Of a stretch of DNA of 7,047 nt, positions 1 through 5,809 are shown in pieces. How positions within the stretch are numbered: the first letter of the stretch is position 1; the number at the start of each line of letters is the position of its first letter. The DNA is from CABHOJ01 sp965649545 (GTDB taxonomy: Bacteria > Pseudomonadota > Gammaproteobacteria > Burkholderiales > Methylophilaceae). The translations under genes were made by a program, and so were the position numbers. Location of the stretch: NCBI GenBank assembly GCA_965649545.1, contig CBFGLF010000092.1, forward strand, positions 1 to 7,047, written 5' to 3'. The notes beneath the pieces were generated by a model. It ran no database searches and was not told where the DNA came from. It worked only from the letters and a program-made list of their open reading frames with translations.

Positions 1-2498
1 CCGACGCTATCGAGCACTTTCTTCTGTGCCGCAGCAGTGGCAAGTCCGGCGAAATCGATGCCATAACTGGGTTTGGCGAAGGTGCCGGTGAGTTTGATCG
101 GTACGGTGAGGCCGTTCAATTCCTCCAGCCCGGCACCGCCCTGGCCCTTCAGCGAAGCGACCACGGTCGGTTTGGCGAGGTAATTGATGGTCTCGTTGGC
201 GATGTCGATATCGCCGGCGCCAGTGACCCGCAGCAAGGGCGACTTCATGCTCAAGTCCTCGTTATGGGCGACGCCGTTCTTGATATCGAAGCTGGCGATC
301 ATCTCGCTGAAATCGGTCTGTTTGGTCTTGTCGCCTTCCACCTTGGTCTGGCCTTGCGATTTCAGCACATTGAGTTTCTCCTTGGCGCCGCGCAAGGTAC
401 CCGCGATGTCGATTCCCTTCACCGCACCGTCGGCAAGGTTGACGGCGGCCTTGCCGTTCAGGGCCTTCTTCAGCGCGCCCACGGTCGCGCCCTGGGTGTT
501 GACGTCTACGCTTAACGTACCCTTGCCGCTCAGCATGTCATTGTTGATGGCGTCGGTGAGCAGAGGCCCGATGGCGATGCCTTTCATGTCCTGCTTGAAA
601 CTGATGTTGGGCGTGCTGCGCGCATCGACCTTGAGCGCGCCGGCCATGGCGCCGTCATAGAGATTCGCGGAAAACGGGGACAGGTTGGCGACCCCGTTCT
701 CGGCATCCAGCTTGATGCGGACGTTGGTGCTCTTGACGTTGGCGAGCTTGAGCCAGCCGATGCGCAGTTCGCCATTGGCATTGATCTGCTTGAGGGCGCT
801 GAGGTCGATCGGGGCGTTCGGGTCACTCTTGGCAGGGGTCTTGTCCTGCGCTGGCTTGGCGTCGGTCTTGGTGATGTAACGGTCGGCATCCAGTTTGTCG
901 ATATCGAGATCGAACTGATAGACCGGATTGGCGAACCGGCTGATACCGAAGGCGCCCTTGATATTGGTCTCGTCGAGCTTGACCGAGAACGGGCTGATAC
1001 GCAGTTGCTGGCCATCCGCCTTCACGCCGAGATTGAGCCCGGTGAGCTTGTAGTTCTGGTAGATGAGGTTGGCGATGCTGACCTTGCCCTCGAGCAGCAG
1101 ATTCGCCAAGGCCGAGAGGTCTGCAGGCTTCTCGCTCTTCGCCGTCGTGGCGGAAGGCTTGCTGGCCTCGGGTGCGGCCTTGTTACCCAGCAACTTGTTG
1201 AGGTCCAGGGTATCGGCATTGAGGTTGAAGCGGATATTGGGTTTGGCGAAGCCGTTCACGGCGACGTCACCCTTGAGATTGGTGTTGTCGACATTGAGGT
1301 TGAAATCGCTGCTCGCCTGCTCCTGCTTGATATCGGCCTTGGCCTTGAGGGCGAAGGTGCCCTTGATGCCGCCATTGGGCAAGGCGGGATCGCGGATATC
1401 GAGATTGCCGGCCAGTTTAGGCAAGGCGAAGATCAGCTTCTCGATGTTGCCGGTGAACGGCGAACTGAACTTGCCTTCCATGCTGCGCTGCCCCTGCTTG
1501 GCAGAGACTTCGCCGCTGATGCCGCTGCTCTGGAATTCACGCGGCGAGCCCTTGATGTCGGCCAGCTGCAGTTTGGCCTTGAGCGTGTCGCTGCCTTTTT
1601 CCTGGCTCAGGTTCACCGACACCTGGCCGCCGGAGACCTCATCCTTCTGCACGATCAGTTTAGGCGCGCTGACCTCGGCGGCGATGGTCGCGCCATTTTG
1701 CTTGCCGGAGACGGCGAGCTTGAGGCTGTCGACCAGGAATTCCATGGTCTCGGGCTTGGCGTCGACATCACCCGAGAGCTTGATGTCGGCATCGGAGACG
1801 TCGGCCAGGTCCCCCTTGACGCTGGCGTCCAGGCCTTTCACGACAAAGTGTTTCTGTTCGGGATCCGCCATGAAGTTACCCTTGGCGGTGATGTCCGCCT
1901 TCACCTTGGGCTTGCTCGCTTCCACAGTGAAGTCGGTGGCGAGGTCGAAAGGTTCGGCCAGCGCGACATGGCCGGTCTTGAGGTTGAACTTGCTCAAGGC
2001 ATAGGTGGCCTCCGCCTGCTCATCGGTGAAGGTCACGGCTGAATCGGTGACGTTGACCCCATCGATATCGAACTTGATCTGCTCGGATTCCTCTTCATCC
2101 TTGCTCAGCAAGTCGTCGAGATTGGTGCTGCCATCCTTGTAGCGGACGATGTTGGCACGCGCGCCATCGACATACACGGTGTCCACGACGAGCTGTTTCT
2201 TCAGCAAAGGCAGCAGGGCGAGCGAGACCTTGAGCCCCTGGACCGAAGCGAACTCTTTGTCGCTCTTGTGCTCGGAGAGGCTGATCTTGCCAAGGTCGGC
2301 GCCGATCTTCGGCCAGAACGCCAGCTTGATGTCGCCTTCGATGTTGAGGGTGCGCTGCTTCTTATCCTGCACCAGCTTGACCACCAGCGGCTTGTAATCG
2401 TTGGGATTGAAGGTCGTGGCCACGATGGCGACGACAACGATCAGCAACAGCGCCAGGCCGCCGATACCGATCAGAGCGAATTTTAGGAATCTATTCAT
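1..2498 (-). CDS. AsmA family protein, 3' end outside window
   Basis: The minus-strand frame starting at the ATG at 2498-2496 stays open for 832 codons to the left edge, with no stop seen. An AGGG about 7 bases before the ATG is a fair ribosome binding site. Residues 1-4 (MNRF) precede a hydrophobic stretch (about 5-28) that should be a single inner-membrane anchor. The rest is alternating beta-type sequence with frequent N/D-L/I-x-G patterns, as in AsmA proteins, which put a long beta-rich domain in the periplasm and are linked to outer-membrane assembly and phospholipid traffic. Early motifs fit the family: FNPNDYK at about 30-36, then NIEGDIKLAFWPKIG. Two Ala/Lys/Pro/Ser-rich linkers (about 438-459 and 543-564) each introduce a similar module. 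The C-terminal part (GGAGLEELNGLTVPIKLTGT followed by FAKPSYG) is the typical AsmA end, so little is probably missing. E. coli AsmA has 617 residues, so this is a long member. Family call is firm; exact role is inferred. Confidence 0.9.
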   Translation of the reverse strand, partial: MNRFLKFALIGIGGLALLLIVVVAIVATTFNPNDYKPLVVKLVQDKKQRTLNIEGDIKLAFWPKIGADLGKISLSEHKSDKEFASVQGLKVSLALLPLLKKQLVVDTVYVDGARANIVRYKDGSTNLDDLLSKDEEESEQIKFDIDGVNVTDSAVTFTDEQAEATYALSKFNLKTGHVALAEPFDLATDFTVEASKPKVKADITAKGNFMADPEQKHFVVKGLDASVKGDLADVSDADIKLSGDVDAKPETMEFLVDSLKLAVSGKQNGATIAAEVSAPKLIVQKDEVSGGQVSVNLSQEKGSDTLKAKLQLADIKGSPREFQSSGISGEVSAKQGQRSMEGKFSSPFTGNIEKLIFALPKLAGNLDIRDPALPNGGIKGTFALKAKADIKQEQASSDFNLNVDNTNLKGDVAVNGFAKPNIRFNLNADTLDLNKLLGNKAAPEASKPSATTAKSEKPADLSALANLLLEGKVSIANLIYQNYKLTGLNLGVKADGQQLRISPFSVKLDETNIKGAFGISRFANPVYQFDLDIDKLDADRYITKTDAKPAQDKTPAKSDPNAPIDLSALKQINANGELRIGWLKLANVKSTNVRIKLDAENGVANLSPFSANLYDGAMAGALKVDARSTPNISFKQDMKGIAIGPLLTDAINNDMLSGKGTLSVDVNTQGATVGALKKALNGKAAVNLADGAVKGIDIAGTLRGAKEKLNVLKSQGQTKVEGDKTKQTDFSEMIASFDIKNGVAHNEDLSMKSPLLRVTGAGDIDIANETINYLAKPTVVASLKGQGGAGLEELNGLTVPIKLTGTFAKPSYGIDFAGLATAAAQKKVLDSV
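564..806 (-). repeat. AsmA internal module, copy 2 (protein-level repeat)
   Basis: Residues 565-645 of the AsmA protein repeat the pattern of residues 460-540 at a spacing of exactly 105 residues: DLSAL at 565-569, Gly at 576 and SPFS at 607-610. This copy too is preceded by a linker rich in Lys, Ala, Pro and Asp. The region passes into the family's conserved C-terminal domain, so copy 2 may be the ancestral unit and copy 1 the added one; that direction is inference. Confidence 0.6.
879..1121 (-). repeat. AsmA internal module, copy 1 (protein-level repeat)
   Basis: Residues 460-540 of the AsmA protein begin DLSAL, right after a Lys/Ala/Pro/Ser-rich linker, and contain SPFS at residues 502-505. 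They align without gaps to residues 565-645: DLSAL, the Gly at module position 12 and SPFS at module positions 43-46 all fall in the same places. The similarity is visible in protein only; the DNA has diverged, so this is an old duplication or a structural repeat and not a recombinogenic DNA repeat. Confidence 0.6.
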
Positions 2499-2541
2499 CG
2501 TTAAGCCCTATCTGCGTCGATGGATCAAGATAAATTCTAAC

Positions 2542-2567
2542 ACTCAGTAGTACGTGATTACTGCAGT
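2542..2567 (-). other. Bulged inverted repeat after exoD, possible weak terminator
   Basis: On the plus strand ACT-CAGTA (2542-2549) pairs with TACTG-C-AGT (2559-2567), giving 8 pairs with one bulged base and a 9-base loop. The hairpin overlaps the first-transcribed base-pair edge of the exoD stop codon. In the minus-strand transcript it is followed by a T-rich but interrupted run (GTTAGAATTTATCTT). The stem is short and only half GC, so it may be a weak terminator or a processing site, or mean nothing. The rest of this 68-base gap shows no convincing promoter. Confidence 0.2.
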
Positions 2568-3202
2568 CACCAGAGGTTCGGCATGTGATGGACCGCCTCT
2601 GCGCCGAAATACCAAGCGAGGTAGAAGAAATAGCCAAAATACAGCGCGGTGAGGATCAGCCACAGGAAGGAGATCAGCACCATGAGGCCGTCCTGCTCGA
2701 ACTGGCCGAAGGCATAGAACAGCACGGCGAAGCCCGGCAAGGTGTTGTTGAACGGCAGCACGCCGAACGGGATCGCCATCAGCAGGCCGGCTGACAGCAG
2801 GATCAGCCCGCCGATCTTCTGGCCGCGAGAACCGGCAGTGAGCCAGGTGAGCCGTGGCCGGGTGAACTTGTTGACCAGCTTGACGACCTTGAGGCAGACC
2901 TTGGTCAGGATGCGCCAACTACGTTCACTCATCTCCACTGCCCGCATCCGCTGGGGCAAGGCCGGCGATTCATGGCCCCGCAACAGCTGCCAGCCCAGCA
3001 CGGCATAGGTGATGCCGCCGAGTACCGTCAGCGGTCCCATGGGCACAGGCTGCAGATAAGGCAACGCCAGGATCATCGCGATCAGCGCGTAGGCGGCATG
3101 ATCCAGTGAATCCAGCGCTTCTCCGAGCGACAAGGGCCGGCTTTTGGCCTGCTCGGCGAAGTGGTTCAGCGTAGCGACGATCTGGTCGTAGTTGGTGGTC
3201 AT
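2567..3202 (-). CDS. exoD: Exopolysaccharide synthesis ExoD family membrane protein
   Basis: This encodes 211 residues, within the usual ExoD length of roughly 190-210. A short cytoplasmic N-terminus with SLGEALDSLDHAAY (about 25-38) leads to hydrophobic segments at about 38-50, 58-74, 130-148, 155-166 and 173-198. The family hallmarks are the membrane half-repeats LPYLQPVPMGP (47-57) and IPFGVLPFNNTLPG (144-157), each followed by a helix ending near a Gly. ExoD was first tied to exopolysaccharide production and alkali tolerance in rhizobia; its biochemical activity is not established. The ATG at 3202-3200 overlaps the uppP stop in ATGA, and I see no good Shine-Dalgarno before it, so translation probably depends on ribosomes finishing uppP. 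A shared role in carrier-lipid or surface-polysaccharide physiology is inference from this coupling. Confidence 0.85.
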   Translation of the reverse strand: MTTNYDQIVATLNHFAEQAKSRPLSLGEALDSLDHAAYALIAMILALPYLQPVPMGPLTVLGGITYAVLGWQLLRGHESPALPQRMRAVEMSERSWRILTKVCLKVVKLVNKFTRPRLTWLTAGSRGQKIGGLILLSAGLLMAIPFGVLPFNNTLPGFAVLFYAFGQFEQDGLMVLISFLWLILTALYFGYFFYLAWYFGAEAVHHMPNLW

Positions 3203-4002
3203 GCAAGCCCGACGAAATAGGTCAGCACGATGATACCGAAGATGATGCGATACCAGGCGAATACGCGGAAATCGTGGTTCGAGACATAGCGCAGCAAGGT
3301 CTTGGTCGCGACCAGCGCAGCGACGAAGGCGGTGACGAAACCGACCACGAACATCGGCAGGTCGTGCACATCCAGCAGATGCCAGTTCTTGAACAGGTCA
3401 TAGGTGGTGGCGGCCAGCATGATGGGGATGGCCAGGAAGAACGAGAACTCGGTCGCCGCCTTGCGCGAGAGACCGAACACCACGCCGCCGAGAATGGTGG
3501 AGCCGGCGCGCGAGACACCAGGGATCAATGCACAGCATTGGGCGATACCGATCTTCAAGGCGTGTTTCCAGTCCATGTCATCCACGGTCGGCGTATCGAC
3601 CTTGGGTGCCCAGCGTTCGATCGCCAGGATGACGAAACCGCCGAGGATGAGGGCGATGGCCACGGTGATCGGCGAGAACAGGTGCTCCTTGATCATGTCG
3701 TGGAAGATCAGGCCGAGGATGGACGCCGGCAGGAAAGCGATGGCGATGTTGACGATGAAGCGCTGCGCACTCGGCTGGCCGATATTGGCGGCGACGTTCT
3801 GCAGGCGTTGCCGGTATTCCCAGCAGACGGCGAGGATGGCGCCGAGCTGGATGACGATCTCGAACACCTTGCCCTTGTCGTCGTTGAAATCCAGCAGGTC
3901 GCCGACGATGATCAGGTGGCCGGTACTGGAGACCGGCAGGAACTCGGTGGCGCCTTCGACGACACCGAGGATGAAAGCTTTCAATAAGAGGATCAGGTCC
4001 AT
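3199..4002 (-). CDS. uppP: Undecaprenyl-diphosphatase UppP/BacA
   Basis: The 267-residue polytopic membrane protein removes a phosphate from undecaprenyl diphosphate, regenerating the carrier lipid for peptidoglycan and surface polysaccharides; overexpression gives bacitracin resistance in known bacteria. Both family signatures are present: EGATEFLPVSSTGH at 16-29 (Glu16, Glu20, Ser25, Ser26, His29) and PGVSRAG at 161-167 with the key Arg165. The stretch FGLSRKAATEFSFFLAIP (176-193) is also typical. Length matches the family (E. coli 273). The second signature has Ala where many homologues have Ser (PGxSRS). The ATG at 4002-4000 gives the usual family N-terminus (MDLI); only a weak GAG lies 4 bases upstream. 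The stop overlaps the exoD start by four bases, and the upstream DUF937 gene ends 52 bases earlier, so the gene is probably part of a longer transcript. Confidence 0.96.
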   Translation of the reverse strand: MDLILLLKAFILGVVEGATEFLPVSSTGHLIIVGDLLDFNDDKGKVFEIVIQLGAILAVCWEYRQRLQNVAANIGQPSAQRFIVNIAIAFLPASILGLIFHDMIKEHLFSPITVAIALILGGFVILAIERWAPKVDTPTVDDMDWKHALKIGIAQCCALIPGVSRAGSTILGGVVFGLSRKAATEFSFFLAIPIMLAATTYDLFKNWHLLDVHDLPMFVVGFVTAFVAALVATKTLLRYVSNHDFRVFAWYRIIFGIIVLTYFVGLA

Positions 4003-4054
4003 AGCACTCGTAGAGGTAAGTGGGTGAAGGGAATCGCGCGGACGGAGCGGTGCG

Positions 4055-4456
4055 TCAGTCTTTTCTCAGCATGGAGAGCGCATGCAGCAGCAGCCCGGAC
4101 TGGGTGCGGGGCACCTTGCCGTTCGGCGTCAGACGATCGACCACGGTAGGCAGGTACTTGGCGAGCTTGCCGGCGATCTCTTTCGGCGGCAAGTCGAACT
4201 CGCGGGCGATCTCGTTCAATGCCGGTTTGCCGATCGCCTTTTGCACCTGCATCGCCGTGATCGGCATGTTCTCGCCGGTGCTGACCCAGGAGGTGACTTC
4301 CTCGGCCATGCCGTTCTCGGTGAATTTATCGAGGATGCCCTGCAGACCCCCATGGTCGTTGAACAACCGCATCGCGGCCTCGACCAGATGGGCCTGGTCC
4401 TGGTCACCGCTGAATTTGCTGACGACGGCGCCAGCGACCTTCTGTAACAGACTCAT
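4055..4456 (-). CDS. DUF937/YidB-like protein
   Basis: A 133-residue protein resembling E. coli YidB (132 residues), family DUF937. Recognisable elements are HGGLQGILDKF (35-45), the hallmark SWVSTGENMPI (57-67), a helix with GKPALNEIAREF, and LPPKEIAGKLAKYLP followed by VVDRLTPNGKVP (106-117). It looks soluble, mostly alpha-helical, with no signal peptide or membrane segment. Two in-frame ATGs lie two codons apart, at 4462 and 4456. The AAGGA at 4467-4463 directly abuts the first but sits 6 bases from the second, so I choose 4456 (MSLLQK). The function of the family is unknown to me; nothing catalytic is visible. It lies 55 bases after rluF and 52 bases before uppP in the same direction. A small overlapping leader may influence its translation. 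Confidence 0.85.
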   Translation of the reverse strand: MSLLQKVAGAVVSKFSGDQDQAHLVEAAMRLFNDHGGLQGILDKFTENGMAEEVTSWVSTGENMPITAMQVQKAIGKPALNEIAREFDLPPKEIAGKLAKYLPTVVDRLTPNGKVPRTQSGLLLHALSMLRKD

Positions 4457-4485
4457 TGCCATTCCTTTTCGTTGAAGAGAAACAT
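4453..4485 (-). CDS. Possible 10-residue leader peptide (MFLFNEKEWQ)
   Basis: An ATG at 4485-4483 opens a 10-codon frame ending in TGA at 4455-4453. It is preceded by a strong Shine-Dalgarno-like GGGGAGAG with 7 bases between GGAG and the ATG. Its stop overlaps the preferred DUF937 start in an ATGA, the same geometry as the uppP-exoD junction, and the ribosome binding site of the DUF937 gene lies inside it. The peptide has two Phe and one Trp but no run of a single regulatory amino acid. It may be a coupling leader or chance; a frame this short proves little by itself. Confidence 0.25.
   Translation of the reverse strand: MFLFNEKEWQ
4463..4469 (-). promoter_or_regulatory. Ribosome binding site deciding the DUF937 start
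   Basis: The minus strand reads AAAAGGA immediately followed by ATGGCAATG. Zero spacing to the first ATG is too close for initiation, while the second ATG has a 6-base spacer. This supports the start at 4456, two codons inside the longest reading frame. Confidence 0.7.
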
Positions 4486-4513
4486 GACTTCTCTCCCCGA
4501 GAGCCAGTGGCTC
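4476..4513 (-). promoter_or_regulatory. Three overlapping short inverted repeats before the DUF937 gene
   Basis: Stem A pairs 4501-4506 with 4508-4513 (GAGCCA/TGGCTC) and covers two bases of the rluF stop codon; its single central base means the innermost pair must open. Stem B pairs 4491-4495 with 4499-4503 (CTCTC/GAGAG). Stem C pairs 4476-4481 with 4489-4494 (AGAGAA/TTCTCT), with the leader ATG in its loop. B shares bases with both A and C, so A plus C and B alone are mutually exclusive folds, and B and C both cover the leader's Shine-Dalgarno. There is no T-run, so a simple terminator is unlikely. Stems of 5-6 pairs are near what chance can give. Confidence 0.25.
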
Positions 4514-5798
4514 AGAAGCGTTCGCCCGGCCGCAGGTAACGCCATTGGCCCGGCGGTAGCTTGCCCAAGGTCACGCTGCCGATGCGTACCCGCTTGAGGC
4601 CGACCACTTTCAGGCCAACCAGCTCGCACATGCGGCGGATCTGCCGCTTGCGGCCTTCACGCAGCACGAAGCGCAACTGATCCTCGTTCTGCCAGGAGAC
4701 CTTGGCCGGCTTCAGTTCGACGCCATCGAGCGACAGGCCGAAGTTGAGCTTTTTCAGGTTCTGTTCCGTGAGCGTCCCTTCGACGCGCACCAGATATTCT
4801 TTTTCTATGGTGGAGTTCTCGCCGATCAGTTGCTTGGCGATACGGCCATCCTGGGTCAGTACCAGCAAGCCGGTGGAATCGATATCCAGCCGGCCTGCGG
4901 GTGCCAAGCCTTTCAGGTGGCCGCGCTTGAAAGTTTTGTGGGTGGCGTCCTCTTCCCACTGGTTGTCCGGGTGCACCAGCACCACGGCCGGTTCGTAACC
5001 GTCTTCCGCCTGCCCCGAGACATAACCGACCGGCTTGTGCAGCAGGATGGTGACGATCTCGGATTGATGTTTCTCGGCGTCCCTGCTGACCTCGATACGC
5101 GCAGCCGGGTCGATGCGTGAGCCCAGTTCGTCGATGACGACCCCGTTGACTTTGACCCAGCCGTTGGCGATCCACTCGTCAGCTTCCCGACGCGAACAGA
5201 GGCCGAGTTCCGCCATGCGTTTGGAGAGGCGTGGCATATCCGGGTTGCTGGCGACGGGCTTGGGCGCGAATTTGGGGTTGGTCGCCCTATCCTTGTTGAA
5301 GTCGCCCGGCTCGAAGCCGTCACGCATTTTGCCGCCGCGTCGGGGCGTATCCCGGTCGGTCAGGCCACGGGCGGGCCCACGCGCCGCCTCACGTTCCTTG
5401 TCAGGCCCCGAGTTACGCCCCGTGTCATGCTTGGGCGCAGTGCGCTGGATAGCGCGTTCGGCAGGCGCCCGGCTATCCGGTGCGAGACCGCCGGTATCGC
5501 GTGGCTTGCCATCATGGCGGTGATTGCGCTGGCGATCCGTTGGCCCGCTGCTCGTGCGATGATCGCCGGACGGTCTGGGTGTCCGCGCGGCTGAAGCAGG
5601 CCTGCTTTCGCTGGCTGGCTTCGCCGCTGACGAGGCCTTGCCGGTCGCGGCATGACCCGGAACGACCTTGGGCGGCGGGGGCGCCGTGCGGGCACGTTTT
5701 GCCGGATCCACGCGTCGCACCGGGGTTTTGGTCCCAGGCTTGGGCGCTTCGACGTGCTCCGGATCGACCGGTTTCTTCTGCAGCTTGAGTGTACTCAT
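4512..5798 (-). CDS. rluF: RluF-like 23S rRNA pseudouridine synthase, long N-terminal extension
   Basis: A 428-residue protein of the RsuA/RluB/RluE/RluF family, which isomerises specific uridines in rRNA. Residues about 189-235 are an S4 RNA-binding domain (RLSKRMAELGLCSRREADEW, then VKVNG). The catalytic domain follows from about 248: ILLHKPVGYVS (251-261), the active-site motif GRLDIDSTG (302-310) with catalytic Asp305, EKEYLV (332-337) and RKRQIRRMCE (383-392). RQIRRMCE matches RluF (U2604 of 23S rRNA in E. coli) better than RluB, which has REVRRLWE; the exact target remains inferred. Residues 1-187 are low-complexity, rich in Ala, Pro, Arg, Lys, Ser and Gly, with no Phe, Trp, Tyr or Cys before residue 161, so probably disordered and RNA-binding. 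The ATG at 5798 lies 11 bases after the thiC stop with only a weak ribosome site; internal Met158 and Met188 have no better site. Confidence 0.88.
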   Translation of the reverse strand: MSTLKLQKKPVDPEHVEAPKPGTKTPVRRVDPAKRARTAPPPPKVVPGHAATGKASSAAKPASESRPASAARTPRPSGDHRTSSGPTDRQRNHRHDGKPRDTGGLAPDSRAPAERAIQRTAPKHDTGRNSGPDKEREAARGPARGLTDRDTPRRGGKMRDGFEPGDFNKDRATNPKFAPKPVASNPDMPRLSKRMAELGLCSRREADEWIANGWVKVNGVVIDELGSRIDPAARIEVSRDAEKHQSEIVTILLHKPVGYVSGQAEDGYEPAVVLVHPDNQWEEDATHKTFKRGHLKGLAPAGRLDIDSTGLLVLTQDGRIAKQLIGENSTIEKEYLVRVEGTLTEQNLKKLNFGLSLDGVELKPAKVSWQNEDQLRFVLREGRKRQIRRMCELVGLKVVGLKRVRIGSVTLGKLPPGQWRYLRPGERF

Positions 5799-5809
5799 CC
5801 CGATGCTAT

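Noticed and set aside
1005..2042. A 345-codon plus-strand open frame, and a second one of 313 codons in another frame over the same region
   Set aside because: Both lie wholly opposite the asmA frame. The sense gene rarely uses TTA, CTA or TCA codons, which leaves the antisense free of stops. The predicted products are repetitive Leu/Gly/Asp or Ser/Leu strings with no family resemblance.
2499..2566. A TAGAAT box on the minus strand, considered as a -10 element for asmA
   Set aside because: No acceptable -35 sequence lies 16-18 bases upstream; the best TTGACA-like match (GTGACT) is 25 bases away.
2544..2918. A 124-codon minus-strand frame over exoD
   Set aside because: It is a shifted frame of exoD; the 211-residue frame shows the membrane segments and ExoD motifs.
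3274..3987. A 237-codon plus-strand open frame rich in Asp, Glu, Gln and His
   Set aside because: It is the exact antisense of uppP, whose own frame has all family motifs. The acidic, His-rich make-up is what the complement of membrane-protein codons gives.
4036..4057. A GACG/CGTC inverted repeat near the end of the DUF937 gene, considered as a terminator
   Set aside because: The stem is only four pairs and has no following T-run, so it is not evidence for termination before uppP.
4657..5175. Long alternative minus-strand frames inside rluF, also 4913-5323 and 5360-5695
   Set aside because: They overlap the S4 and catalytic domain coding sequence or its extension in other frames, and give Arg-rich low-complexity products typical of GC-rich DNA.
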